DNA of 64,000 nt from Zygnema circumcarinatum. Lineage: Eukaryota; Streptophyta; Zygnematophyceae; Zygnematales; Zygnemataceae. The position numbers and the translations under genes were made by a program. This document shows, one piece after another, positions 36,103 to 48,852 of this stretch. The notes below the pieces were generated by a model that made no database searches, was not told the origin of the DNA, and worked only from the letters and a program-made list of their open reading frames with translations. Position 1 is the first letter of the stretch, and every line of letters begins with the position of its first letter. The stretch lies in the NCBI GenBank assembly GCA_037447605.1, contig CM074809.1, positions 1,471,199-1,535,198 of the forward strand, read 5' to 3'.

Positions 36103-37676
36103 CTCACAAGCATCCCGAAAAAGGTTCACGAAACTCATCCCCCCCCTCCTTCATTCAAAACACCACATCAGGGTCCAGACCCCCCCTCCCTCAGTCCTGC
36201 ATCCTCCCCCGGCTCCCGCCAAGACCACCACCAATACCATGAGGCTCCCACACCATTGTCGATACACGTGCATACTGCAAGAAAGTAACTGACCTCGAGT
36301 TGCAAAGAGAGAGCGATATCCGAGCGCCCGACAGAGAGCCAAGAGGGCAACTTTTGGCAGTCCTCCGGACTTTGAGAGAAGGCGCCGCCTGCCTGCCTGC
36401 CTGCCTGCACGCCAAGGAAAAAAAAAAAAATTCCTACATGCCCGAGCGGCCACGTGGCGCGTTTTCTGCCGCCGATCGCGATTCCAGGCCGATCGGACGG
36501 TCTGGCGCCAAACCCGAAACCCTCGTCCCGCGCGTCTCCGGCCAGGGCCCCGCGCAACTGCGCCGGACCCGTTCCATGCGCGCACGGCACGGCACGGCAC
36601 GGCCCGGCCCGGCCCTGGACGAATCGGGGGGTTGTCACGTGACGTGACACGATATGACGTCACGTGACGTGACGTGGGTGTAGGCTCATGTGAGACGTGA
36701 ATGCATATGCACCACACCACCGGGTTCCACATTTTGCCTTTGTCCATGTACATTTGATGGCCTCGCCATCGCGAGTTCAATGAAAGGTTTTCCGTCCCAT
36801 ATGCACGCATGCATGCATGTTTTTTATTTTTTTTTTGAGAACATTTGATTAAGCCTTTGTGAGAACTATGCAAAAGAATCTTTTGTCAATCGCACTGACT
36901 ACGTGACGCTTCTGGTGACTTCGGATGGAGCCAATGTGGATGTGAAGCCGTGTTCTGGGTCGTGAGATCGATGTTTCTCATGTGTTTCTTGGTGCTTTAA
37001 AAGGTTTTTGAGGAACAGGATACACAATCCGTCTTTGCAAAAGCATGGGCTGTGTGGTTTAAGGGCTTTTGCCCATGCAGGCGTGGCAACAGACGATTGG
37101 TGTGATAGCTTTTTTCGAGGGTTTAACTGCAATGTGTGAGGGACCTGCCACATGAGGAACGAAGCAGGCCCTTGGAGAGAAAACCGTAAACCTTTCAGAT
37201 GGAATTACGGGCTAATAGGAGGTTGGCAACTTCTATTTACAAGAGAAGAGCCCCATCCTGTACTTCTCTAAAAAAAGGAGGCTTCAAATCAGATTCTTCA
37301 AAGGGAGCTGGCAGAAATGAGTGTGTCCTACCGTTACATTGAGTTGAAAAATCATTCAAAAAAGTACAAAGGAGATTTGGAAAACTGAAATTGAATGGTA
37401 CAAGCTTGCGATTACTAACTACAGGTACATTGACAGGATCCACTAGAAGCGAGCTACTTCCAGCCATAGCAACAGGCGTTGTACACGTGCCACTTCTATC
37501 ACTATGTTTAAACAAACCCCGAAAAAACGGACACAGCTTCCGGAAAGGCACATGTTCTGAGTATTGGATTAAAAGGAAAGCGCCTGCCCTGGTTTTTCCC
37601 ACCCCTCCTTCCACCTCTGCCGCCGTTTAATTGTATATACCGCATAGGCATTGTTCGACAGTCAGCCTTCAACACT
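36103..37676. other. Intergenic region: eIF4A promoter and transporter 3' flank, no gene seen
   Basis: Besides the ACGT cluster this holds a short TGCC run (36388-36407) and an A-tract (36419-36431). From 36900 to 37676 the DNA has ordinary composition and short frames only; part is presumably the 3' UTR of the sugar transporter. No recognisable gene. Confidence 0.45.
36582..36677. promoter_or_regulatory. GGCAC repeat followed by a palindromic ACGT (G-box/CRE-like) cluster
   Basis: A short tandem GGCAC/GGCCC array (36582-36615) precedes a dense set of ACGT cores at 36634-36677, including CACGTG, TGACGTCA and repeated GTGACGTGAC words. Such cores bind bZIP or bHLH factors in plants. The cluster lies about 620 bases upstream of eIF4A on its promoter side. 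Confidence 0.5.
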
Positions 37677-40292
37677 TCAGCTGCTACCCTGTCTGTCCTT
37701 CTCACCTGCCGCACTTTCTCCTGTTCTAAAAAGATCAGCGCCCTCTTCAAGCCGCAAGCCCTTTGTCTCAGGAAGCGCGTATAGCACGAAACACCAAGTG
37801 AAAGCGCAGATAAGAGAATAGGTGCCGAAAAGAGCTGCAGGCCCGATTTTCTGCAACAGATCTGGAAAGGTTTGGCTCACCAGCAAGTTGCATATGAAAT
37901 TTACAGCAACACAGAGTCCCACAGCAGAACCACGGAGGTGGGTCGGAAATATCTCAGAGCACACAATGGTAGGAACCGGTCCCAACCCGAAAACAAAAGC
38001 GCAACCATAAAGTGCGATAGAGGCCATAGCCAGCCCTGCTCGAAGGCTCCCGGGCACAAGAAAATGAAAGGAAAAGGCAAGAGCTGCCAGAGCCAGCCCC
38101 ATTACAGGGGTGCTGCACAGCAGCAGGCGGCGACGGCCTGAGATGTCCATCAGCACCATGGCCAGTAGAATGCTCGGTATCTTCAGCGAATATGACAGAA
38201 TGGTAGCCAAGATGGATGCAGACGCCTCGTTGAGAGGAATCAGGCGCACTGCACCTGCGCTGCTCAAAATCTCCGGCGTATAATATACAATGGCATTGAT
38301 GCCACAGATCTGACCTCCACAGACACAACACGCGCAACACGTAAGAACAGGCTCCCAAACACACTGCACGTGCTGCTGCATTCAGAGCCATGCAGTATGC
38401 CTTACCTGCTGCGACGCCTGCAAAAGGCAGCCAATAATGAGAGCCTTGCGGCAGCCTGCCTCGCCCACCAGCTCCTTCACATCCAGCGCTATTTCATGCA
38501 GCAAAGCATGCACATATTCAACACTAGCTTTTTGCCTGCGGCCTGGCCTTGGATTCACTTGCAAGAGCTCTGCCCTTTCTTCCTCACTATTCCCCAGCTC
38601 CAGTCCATCGCTCAGTTCATTGCATATGTGCCCTTCCATCTCCTTCGCCACCTCCTCTGCAACACCAAAAGTAATCATGTCGTCCAACAAGATGACACAA
38701 CAAAGTAGACGAATTCAGAAACTGGCTTGGAAAATGTACCCAGTATGCCGATTATGAAGACGTGTTTACTTATTTGACTAACAGTCACTATTCATCATAG
38801 AATGTAGACAGCAGCCACAGCAAGTAAATAAACGAACTGGTCCGTTGCAAAGCCATAGAGCGAAAAATCAGCATCATTCAGTGCATGCATGGGATGTATA
38901 ACAACTACTTTCTATCCTGAATTCATACAGGTCAATAAAACAGACGACCTGAATTGCAATTCTGAGTCGGCCCTTAAGAAACAAGGCAGCACAAACAATC
39001 ATATGGGCAATCATTTGAAAGGGTGGGTCGATATTGTTCCCAAAATAAAGTAACTAGAAATGGATATGAATACCTGGAGCAGGCAATTCGCTGGTTGGCA
39101 AATTCAGTCGTGCTGCAGCTGTGAGTGCATCTGCGCGGCGACCACGGAGGCAGAGCCAACGAGGAGATTCTGGAAGATAGAGCAGCAGCGCTCCAAAGAG
39201 CTGCACCGGCACCACACCGGCAAGGCTAATCACTGCCAATCTTTATAAAATGAGACCACTCTCTCACTAACCCTAAGCACGGTCCTCAGAGATGCCCATG
39301 CTATCTCGACGCAGTATGGATACAACCGAATCGTGGTTCGTATATGGCAACAAGGACGCTCAGCCTTAACGACCTTCAGCTCGAACATGGTATCGGCGGT
39401 GCCGCTGATAGAGGATGGAGGTAAGGGCTGACGCTCACAAGCCCCGGCAGGACGGAAGCACCTAGCATGAGCCGCCACTGAGGAGCTGCTGCCAGCGACA
39501 GCACGAAGGCAGTGCAGTAGGAAAGCAATATGCCTCCTGAGACCATTAGCTGCGGCAGTGTGGCAAGACGACCTCGTGCCGCTGCAGGGGCACACTCAGC
39601 GATATACACTGGCACCACAGCTGAAGCTGCGCCTATGGCCATTCCGGCTACGACACGGCCAACAATAAGGGCCTCCACGCATTCTGCCACCGCCATTAAT
39701 AATCCCCCTGCACTCGCCCGTGCTCACAAGGGCACCTCAGAACCTGCCTCTGCACGCGGGAGGGAAGACAGTCTTATTTTGAGCTCTATAAACCTTAACG
39801 CTGCAGGACTGAAGGATGAGGAAGGCAAATTACCTGCCACGAAGAGCAGAGCAGCTAGAAGCAGAGAGAGGCGCCGCCCGAGAGCGTCGCATACGGGCCC
39901 GGCCACGGCAGTGCCCGCCACAGCTCCCAACAAAGCTGAGCTCACTACAGCTCCCTGCAATTCCGGGCGCTTCTCCAGATGCAAGTCGGGCACTATGTAC
40001 AAAAGCGCTCCTCCAATGATCCCTGTGTCATAGCTGAAACATCCTTCCCAGAGTCCCCCGTCAAGGGCCTGAGCAGGGAAGAGGCACAGACACTGTCAGC
40101 CATGCGAGGAGAACGAGCTCCGTACCCGAAAAGGAGCGAACCAAGCGCCGCGCTCACAGCTACGCCCGTGGCGACGCGGGGACGAGAGGGGGAACGGTGA
40201 GCCCCATGCTGCCAGGCACTCGGGGGAGCGTCCACATGGTGCGCGTCCGCCATATCCATAGCTCGCTGCAGAGCGGAATCATACAGCCCCAT
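37677..40292 (-). CDS. MFS sugar transporter, tonoplast/hexose (TST-like) family
   Basis: Six exons (40292-40126, 40033-39834, 39707-39439, 39200-39074, 38656-38406, 38309-37677) give 548 residues with about 12 membrane helices. Sugar-porter signatures are present: GSLLFGYDTGIIGGALLY in helix 1, DALGRRLSLLL, YIAECAPAAARGRL, LPESPRWL, QQICGINAIVYYTPEIL in helix 7, DISGRRRLLL, SEIFPTHLRG and PETKGLRLEE. A charged loop of about 65 residues links helices 6 and 7. This is longer than in many hexose transporters but much shorter than in the TMT/TST family, whose sequence it otherwise recalls. The ATG at 40292 was chosen because a telo-box-like AAACCCTAG lies just before it; an in-frame ATG at 40424 would add 44 residues. 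Substrate and membrane are not determined by sequence. Confidence 0.88.
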
Positions 40293-41339
40293 AAACCCTA
40301 GCCTGGCCTTCTCGCTCGGCCGCCATGTCCCGCCGACAATCAGGATTAGGGCCTGGGTCACCTTCGGCTTCAGCTTCAGCGTCCCTTTTATGGCCGGAGG
40401 AGCGTGTTTGAAACCATCCGGCACACTACCAACTTAAATCTCTCGTTCGTTTTTCTTTCGTTTTAACCAATAGCAATGGCCGATGTGGAATTTACGTTGC
40501 ACCTTCAACAAAGCCTTCAGAAGTTACCGTACCTCTGAAACAAAGGTATTGGATTCTCCAATGAGGGAGGGGAGGGTAATCGACGGGGCCCATAGATACT
40601 TGGGGAGGTTGTCTATGGTGTGATCATACAGTGGGCCAGCAGGTGACATCTCACATGGGAGGCAGTGGGACATGGCATGGATGGCATGTGCTCAAAGTAA
40701 TGCGATGGAAGCCATTGAAGCTGCTGCATTGGTGGGGGCATTGGCGACTCAATGCCGATGGTTTGTGCAATGGTTGGGTGGCGGGACACAGTGGCACTTG
40801 CTGCTGCTCCACAGCTGGTCAATCGGTCTCCTAAAGCCAAGCTGCAATCGATCGCAAACTTCTGCTCGTGCTTTCCACCAATGAATGATCGGTGCAAGTT
40901 CGACTCTCTCTTCCCATGGATTTAGTTTTGCTAACGACAACAACTTTTTGAAGATGATTAACTATCAAGCTTTTTATCTTTTTATTGAGGGAAAAATAAA
41001 ATTACATGGAAACGCCACGTGTCCCAACGAGGCAATCTTACGGTCGGAGTGCCTTGTGCGAGATTTCCGGACTTTGCGCCTGAGCACGCCACGTGTCACC
41101 ACCTAAGCGTTCTATGCCAGTTTCTCGTCACAAGCATTTTTTTTGAACTTGTTTCATGGAAACGCCCTACGTCTCCATGCTGCGTGTCGTTAAGGCCGTT
41201 GTTTAACGGTAACTGTGACATAGATTGCGTACGGTGCTCCACGAGAGGCTTGGGCCGATATTTTGCCGCGGACACAGAGGCGGGAGAGAGACAGGGAGGG
41301 AGAGAGTGAGAGGAGGAGACCGAGCGCGAGCCTGCCGCC
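40293..41339. promoter_or_regulatory. Divergent promoter region between transporter and PDH E1 alpha
   Basis: Two genes point away from each other from this interval. A telo-box-like AAACCCTAG (40294-40302) sits next to the transporter start. CACGTGTC/ACGTGTCCC words occur near 41013 and 41090. The last 70 bases before 41340 are GA-rich, as in a plant 5' leader. No gene seen. Confidence 0.4.
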
Positions 41340-44300
41340 ATGGCTGCACGGGCGCCCTCCGTTCGGGCCTTTGCTGCGGCCCTCTCAGCCCGCTCTTCAG
41401 TCCTCGCAGGGAATCCCACCTACAGGAGCTTCGCTAGCAGCGCCGCCAACGATGATACGCCCATGGAGGTGGAGGTCCCGGTTCCCTTCAAAGCACACAA
41501 GTGCGAGCCTCCTTCTAGGGTTGTGCAGACGTCACCCAAGGAGCTTGTCAAGTTCTTCAGTGACATGTTCAGAATGAGGCGAATGGAGATCGCAGCAGAT
41601 GCGCTTTACAAGAACAAGTTCATCCGAGGGTTCTGCCATCTGTATGACGGCCAGGAGGCTGTGTGCGTGGGCATGGAGGCCGCCCTAACGTTCGACGACT
41701 GCATCATCACGGCATATCGGGACCACTGCACGCATCTAGGGAGGGGAGGCACAGTGATGGAGGTCATGGCAGAGCTTATGGGCCGCACGGATGGATGCTC
41801 ACTTGGAAAGGGTGGTTCTATGCACATGTACAATAAGGCGAACAATTTTTACGGAGGAAATGGAATTGTTGGCGCTCAAACTCCCCTGGGAGCCGGGCTT
41901 GCTTTCGGACAGAAGTATTCTAAAATGGCAGCGTGCACGTTGGCAATGTATGGTGACGGTGCCGCAAATCAGGGACAGCTGTTCGAGGCCATGAACATGT
42001 CTGCGCTGTGGGACCTACCTATCATTTACGTCTGTGAAAACAATCACTGTAAGTTGCACATTTTGTACTCCCCTGAAAGTCAGTTTTGACTCCCTCCAGC
42101 TGTTTTGAAGCGGGATCAAGCAGTCCTGCATGTGAAAAGTACCGCTGTTGAGTCTTCTACCGCATTTGTAACTGTCACTTTGTTGTTCAGGTTTGTTGTC
42201 CTTAGGCAATTGCAATGTGACTAGGCAATGTGCGTGCATTTTGTATTGTAACATGAAGTGAACACCTCGACCTGAAGTTACCACGAAAATGCATCACAGC
42301 TATCGTCAAGCAACTCTGGAAGCCGCTAAGTTACAGATGCAGACTAGTTTTTTAATTTAAGATTGCTTGCGACTTCGCTTTCAAATTTCAGCGGGAAGAT
42401 CGACTAGCGCCTTGCACATGCCAAAGTTTGGGCACACACGCACATTCAATTGCAGGTGGCCCGGATTGTACTTGCTGCTTGTTGTTAAGATAGCGAGGAT
42501 GGGAAGCCAAGGAGTGATACAGAAAAGACCTGACGTTTCTGTTATGTATTGATGGAGTTGCGTGAGAAGCATGACTTTGGCAAACCTGCGCTTTGTTTAA
42601 ATTTCTGACGTCGTTAACTCATTCAGAATACGTGCATGACAAGTAAAGCTTCATGGGGGACTTTTATCTAAGTATTCCAGTACATGTATCTCAGATTGCG
42701 CTTACGTCTGACTCATGGTTTGTTCAAGCTTTTACTCGCTAAACCGACACCTGTTTTGCACCTTGCTGCTTCATTTTCTTCATAGTTTTTTGTCTAGTGC
42801 ACGCTGAGTTTCCGGTTGATCATACATTTCGATTCTAGAGTTTTCGAATTCATGATGTTTATAACGTTTGTGACTTCATGTATTCCAACCCAGTATGTCC
42901 TCTTAAGCAATTGGAGCTTTGTGCACGTGATGTTACAACAGATCTGAACAAGTCATTAGTGACTCTGAGGATTCCATGACTTAATTGATTAACTTGTGGA
43001 TGCCCGTGTTATTCTCTCGACGTCCATGTTTTGGAAATTTGTCCCATCCGCTCTTTGTTTAGCCCCTCGTTTCTCCATTCCTCTTGTTTGGCATTTGGTT
43101 CAGCTATAGGTGGGACATGTGGCCCACGATCGGTTCTTGTTATGTTTTACTCTGATCAGTCCCTTACGATTGGAGTGAGCATCTGCCAGCTATTTTTTGT
43201 CGGACTAGTTCTCCTTGGCTTGCAGTTGTTGGAGACGTCCTGTGCTAAAGCTTGAGGCTGAGATTCTTCAAACAAAACTCCTCCTTGCCTTTACCCTCGC
43301 GTCCCTTCATAATGAACCCCGTTCGAGGCTTTGGACTTTTGAGAGTTGTGTGCCGTGCCATGTCATGAGAAGCTTGAGGAATGTATTTGGATTAACAACG
43401 AATTAAGGGCATGCGGTTCAAGTTCTTTCGCAGGCGTGGCTTGCTGGCGGCACCATTTTAACCTTTTTGTTACTTTGTCTGGGAAACAAATGCAGATGGC
43501 ATGGGGACTGCAGAGTGGCGTTCGGCAAAAAGTCCTGAATATTATACGCGTGGTGACTATGTGCCCGGTCTCAAGGTGCGGCACTGGATATTATAGGGGA
43601 GGGTGGGCAGCCGCTGAAGCTGGGGCTATTGCTAGCAGGATATCACTATACGCCTGGGTGAATGCGCAGATGTCTGAAAGTGTCTATACTATTTCTTAAA
43701 GATCATATGGCCCAGGGAGAGGGAGAGAGAAGAGAGTTCCTCTGCGGAAAGGGGTGTGGCGGGATGGTGGAATTCAAGGAGTAATAGCTCATCGGCTTCA
43801 TTGAGAGGTGCAGGTGGATGGCATGGATGCGCTGTCGGTAAAGCAGGCCGTGAAGTATGCCAAGGAGCATGCAATTAAGAATGGACCTTTTGTAAGTTAT
43901 GACCTCTTCCGCTCTTGGCAGAACTATGCTGTACGTACACTTTTAGTACAGGTCTTAACATTGATTTGTGGAGGAGGCAGGTACTGGAGATGGATACATA
44001 CCGCTATCACGGACACTCCATGTCAGACCCAGGGAGCACATATCGCACTCGTGATGAGATCAGCGGAGTGCGCCAGGTGAGACGTGGCATTCCAGGAATG
44101 GCCAGAAAGCTTTCTTTTGTCAATAAGCTTGCTTCTCTTTCTTCTCCTCTTCTCCTCTGACCCCTCCTGTCCCTGAGCTGTGACAGGAGCGTGACCCAAT
44201 CGAGAGAATTCGCAAGCTGCTGTTGGCCAAGGAGATCCTGTCTGTTGCAGAACTGAAGGTGCAGACCGTCCAATCTTTTTGGAGACTGCTGAAGAAATTT

Positions 44301-44840
44301 GGCTGCATTGCTGCTCTCTTTATGGCAGGATGAATTCTTATAGGTTTTGGTGGGGGCATCTGATGAACAGGCGATTGAGAAGGAGTCAAAGGCAGAGGTT
44401 GATGCTGTGGTCAATCAGGCAAAGGTACGACCTCTCTCAGGCCCTCTTGGAGCTGCAGCACCTTGACTGTCGTCCAAGGCGTGCGTATGAGTAACACAGA
44501 CATAATTTACGGCGTCTCATGCGGAAGAATGGATGGTATGCTCCTGCAGGAAAGCCCACACCCTGATCCCAGCCTCGCATATAAACACATCTATGTGAAG
44601 GACGCAGGCCTTGAGGTGAGGGACCATCTGCTCATGGCTTGGGTCTGATGTTCGTAGAAAGGGGCTACGTGGGAGTAGTTCTGGGTCGGTGCGTGTTGGA
44701 TCTTCTGAGGAGAGGAGCGGATGTGATATAGGCACAGGAGAGGAAGGGCTCTACAGAGTTAAAGCTCCTGAATTCTGTTGCATCTGGCAATGCAGGTGTA
44801 TGGCCCGGACCGGAAACACACAACTATCAGCATCTCTTAG
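41340..44840 (+). CDS. PDHA1: Mitochondrial pyruvate dehydrogenase E1 component, alpha subunit
   Basis: Eight exons (41340-42048, 43496-43575, 43814-43891, 43981-44076, 44187-44258, 44344-44424, 44550-44615, 44796-44840) give 408 residues. With E1 beta it decarboxylates pyruvate using thiamine diphosphate and feeds acetyl groups to E2 in the mitochondrial matrix. The first 35 residues are Ala/Arg/Ser-rich, lack acids and end RSFASSA, a mitochondrial presequence. The thiamine diphosphate motif runs from GDGAANQGQ to CENN. The regulatory loop [20 protein letters not shown] carries the serines phosphorylated by PDH kinase in other eukaryotes. Intron 1 is about 1.45 kb; the other exons are short. 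The Kozak context GCCGCCATGG supports the start. Identification is certain at family level. Confidence 0.96.
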
Positions 44841-46459
44841 GGCCAGCCAGGGAAAATTCTGGAAGCACCAGGATGCCATAAGGTTTCCACTCCCACTATT
44901 GTACGAGTCCATAATTGGAAGGGCTCTCAACGTTTTAGATAAGAATTTTGTTATAGCGGTTGCAAGCATTCTGCTTCTCTGTTGCTTGCAAATTCGAGTA
45001 TGGACGTATTGGACGCGTCCATCAAGACCCTAGTCCCTTCCCTTCGTTGCTGGCCCCATCGGTGGGGCCAGTAAAAGCATCACCATGGTAGGGGTGTAGT
45101 CGAAATTTGTGGGATTGGTGGGAAAGCCAACAACTGACACGTCACTCTGTGGACATGCCACCTGTCCGTGCCGTTGCCTGCACCGTATCATATTCGTTCT
45201 CTGTTTAACGCCGTCCATTCGCCGGCCAGTTGGTGGTGAGCAAGTGACGAGGAAGTGACTCCACAACCTGATCAAGAAGAAGGGGCGGCAACTTTTAGAA
45301 GGGGAACAGTGAGAGAGGGATTGTTGTGTGTGCTGGTGAGGCTTGCGCCTCTGCCGGCTGCCTCAGCTCGGGTCCCTCATTTGGGGTCAAGGAAAAGCTG
45401 ACTGGAGTTCGAATAAATGAACAGGCACTGATTGAATTGGACGTGTGTTGTCGTCACATTGCCACCAGGACGCCATGCTCTCCAACAATATATGGAGCCC
45501 TTTTGAGGAGTTTGATTTCAACTGCAAAGTATAACCGCCAATGGCCATAATCTAAACATTAGCCATTCTGGATGCCTTCGACTTTGACTGCTACTGACCG
45601 ACTCATGCTCACTGAGCAAGACTATGCCACGTGGCGTAGAAAAAGTTGCTGGTTTCTGTTCAAGTTTTTTTCTTTTTGGCTTGGCCATAAGTGCAGACGT
45701 GGCAGCCAGTTCGTGCGGGGGGGGAATTTGCTCCTTGGCGTCCCCTTGCCAACGAGTTCGAAAGCAGTACCATACTGCCGCGCCATTCTGCGATATTGTA
45801 GCACATTCGGCCCCCGCGAAGCTGAAAACCGTTTTTGGCTAGTCGAACATCTTCTAATGGCGTTTCGCCACGTGTACAAAATTTTCCACGTGGCGTCTCG
45901 CCATTGGAACACGTTCGACTATTTATATCGTCCACAACGAAGTGAGGACGGCCCTGCAAGTAAGTGCAAGAGCTTCGCTTGCAAGAGGAGGCCGCTTAGA
46001 GCATTCGCGCGCAAATACTGAGCGCACTCGTACGAATACTACTAATGCGAAGCGAAGGAGATGTTATTATTGATCCTCTTGATGATTTTTACGGATATCA
46101 GGCCATGATCAGTTTGTTGAATCGCAGTATTCGCGCTTGTTGATTGTATCCAATAATCCAGACATGTCATTTCTTCAAACAAATCTTGGCTTCAAAAAGC
46201 TTAACGTGAATCGGGGAGAGGGATCTGGTATTCCACGTTTTGCACCGTTACAAAGGTCAGGCTAAATTCATGTTTACAGTAAAATTCTGCATGCAGAGAG
46301 AGGAACTTGAGTCTGTTCTATCCAGTGCACTGTCCCGAGGGAGCATATGCTATTTTTACCCTTTATTGACGTCGTGAATCATGCGTGCTCCCTTCACTTT
46401 CAGAGATGGACGAAGACATGAGAGACTGGCTTTCTTGTGATGGTCTTGTTGTCGTTCAG
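44841..46459. other. Intergenic region with a hairpin repeat; 5' part of the next gene not resolved
   Basis: The stretch contains a short palindrome CTGGCCCC...GGGGCCAG near 45050-45071, a poly-G run near 45718-45726 and a large imperfect inverted repeat at 45841-45920. No recognisable coding exon was found, but the following gene probably begins somewhere here. Confidence 0.4.
45841..45920. repeat. Imperfect 34-base inverted repeat with 12-base loop
   Basis: The left arm 45841-45874 and right arm 45887-45920 are reverse complements at about 27 of 34 positions, starting AGTCGAAC and ending GCCACGTG. The loop is TACAAAATTTTC, itself AT-palindromic. It may be a hairpin, a small MITE core or a regulatory inverted repeat. 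Confidence 0.8.
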
Positions 46460-48722
46460 GGCATCATCAGGACGGAGCCGTATGTCGCAGCAGAATGCAG
46501 TCGGCGGAGAAAACGTTGCTGAAAGCGCAGTCGCACAGAATTCTTCAAGATTTGTCAGCAATCTTACTCAAAGCCAGCAGTCCGCTTCTCAAGGACTGAC
46601 ACAGTCGCAAGGGGCTCCATTGTCGCAAAACTCACAGGACGACCATCCGAGTATCAGCGAAGTATGCACAGTTTTCTCAAACGTCTCTCTTTTAGCAGAA
46701 GGGTCATGTGGCTGCTGTCCACGGCTGTCAAAATAATAGTCAGCACTTGCTTGAGGATTGTGTTTCAGCTGCTCAATAAGTTATGATGAAAGGATTTACA
46801 GTCAATATTTTCTCCTGCCACGTGACATTGCTTGCGAGCGTTTTCTACTTCAGACCATGTGTATTTGTACTTTTCGCCCTGCTGCATAGGTAGAAGACCA
46901 ACATCGCTGGCCGAATGAACTATGGAGCCGAACCTGCTCGTCCGTCGTTTACACTATGCAGCTTAAAAAATCAATCTAACTCCACGCCGATGGTTCCTTT
47001 TCCTCTTTTGGATTCTTGCAGACACTTGGCCGTCCAAAGGATCCTAACTTTCGAAAGCTCCTCCCACATCTGGCAGCGTACATCACCGCACAGGCTGGAG
47101 GTTCCAAGACGGAATCTGACTGTAAATCCACATCAGTGCAGGCAGCTCCTTTCAATCAACAGGCATTGAGCCTTGTTGCAAGTTCCAAGAGTTGTACGTC
47201 GTCCATGATGCTGATCGAACTCACAAATCTGTCATGTTTTGCTCTCACTCAAGAAAAATCACAACGTTTTTAAAACGTTTTTTAGACTGATTGCGGGATC
47301 ATGAAGTAGAACTTAGCATCTCGAATCAAGCCGTATGAATTTCCGAGCGTAGGCTTAATCTGGCCTGCCATGACTCTAAAATTTGGTGACGCAGGCTCTC
47401 AATGCGCTGAGTTACGACAGTCAATAGATGGACTCGGCAACCAGTGTGCGAACATGGGCACTCTGCTCTCCTCACTTCAGCTCGAGCTGGAGCAGGTGAA
47501 GAGATCTTTGACAAAAAGTCGTGCAACAGGTAAGTGTGGATACCATAAGGTGACAGTAAACACTTCGACTTTATTGTAGCAGCAGTTCCTGAAGTGTCAG
47601 ATATTTGAGTTTTGCAAGGTTTCATTGAACTATGTGTAGGAGATGAGTTTGAAGAGGACGTGAAGGAGCAGCTTGAACGTCAGAACAAGATGCTGAAATC
47701 GATGGTAAGCATTGAAGAGCAGATAATCCTTTTGTACTAGTCCCCTTTCTCAATGTATGTTCAATGCTTCTGCTGCTAGTGCCGCTCCTCCTTTGTCTGC
47801 TCTTTGCTTGATTGTTTGTGCCAGCTCAATGCCTTTTCTATTCAGCTGGTCTCAGATTCTTGGTCATTACTCAGATGTACTTGTTCAGCAGTCAATATGG
47901 TTTGGTTATGGCGACCCTGTTAAAGCCACTATCACATTTCTTGACACGTGCGATCTGGCTCGTCTCAGATGAATAATGAAGCTGCCTGGAAAGATCAGCT
48001 GAACGATTCATTAAATAAAATGCAAAAGGTGTTCAAAAAGGAACTCAATCAAACTGCAGAGGAGATAATGGAGCAACTCCAACGAACCACGAAGGCGAGA
48101 ATGAAGGTTTTTTTTGCTGTCCTGTTTCTATGGAGGATTTCAGGAGTTCGTTTCCTTATAGATATTTCTAAGCATTCTGGTTGCTCCGCCAAAATCTGAT
48201 ATTCTTTCAGGAGAATCCTGGCGTGGTAGTCAACTTTTTCACTTTCGATTTGTTTCCTCCCGTCTTTACAGGCCTGCCCTCGCGCATTGCCTCTTCCACA
48301 GAGAGGGCTGACTGTACTAAACTATGAAGAAGAAGATTATGACGATTTCTTAGGTAAGTCGACTGGAATCGAATCTATATGCGATTTCTTTTTTATCTGC
48401 AAATTTCGGGTTGTTTCCTATTGCTTGTTGGTTTTGTGCTTGTTACAAAACTGGAATGCATAAACAGAATCACTTTGTGGTCTGCTGCATCACTTGAAGC
48501 GTCATGAATCACTTTCCAACCTTCCAACAGAGGTGTGCTACCTCACTTCGATAATCTTCACTGGATCGCTTTCATCTCCTCATTGCAGGTCAAAGTCAAC
48601 CACAACCAAAGACACTGGAGATCAAATCAATTCAAGATCCGTATGAAAACTGCAATCAAGATGATGAGATACGGAGGATGATGATAAGGGCTCGTAGAAA
48701 GCGGCAGCGCTCGGCTCATTGA
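46460..48722 (+). CDS. PRD3: PAIR1/PRD3-like (Mer2-type) meiotic recombination initiation protein, 5' end incomplete
   Basis: Exons 46460-46661, 47022-47193, 47395-47529, 47640-47704, 47969-48106, 48272-48353 and 48589-48722 join in frame. The first in-frame ATG is at 46482 and gives 301 residues, but coding continues upstream to a splice acceptor at 46459, so an earlier exon is likely missing. Visible parts are a Gln/Ser region with LTQSQQSASQGLTQSQ, a central coiled coil over exons 3-5 (ELRQSIDGL, LSSLQLELEQVKRSL, LERQNKMLKSM), an acidic segment (NYEEEDYDDFL) and a basic C-terminus IRARRKRQRSAH. Rice PAIR1 as I remember it has the same order: an SQSQQS-rich stretch, coiled coil, acidic segment and a final RRARKRRRR. 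PAIR1/PRD3 is needed for meiotic double-strand break formation. Similarity is weak and pattern-based, so this stays a candidate. Confidence 0.5.
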
Positions 48723-48852
48723 CTGATGCTGTTCTCGTCTTTCGGCATTCAACAAAGATTACGGTAAGTCCCAGGATAGGAGACAGTTGTACGGGCATTC
48801 TTGTTCTGGCTGCAGCCAGCCTCAAGTCCTACCTAAGGATTACTGCGTGCAG

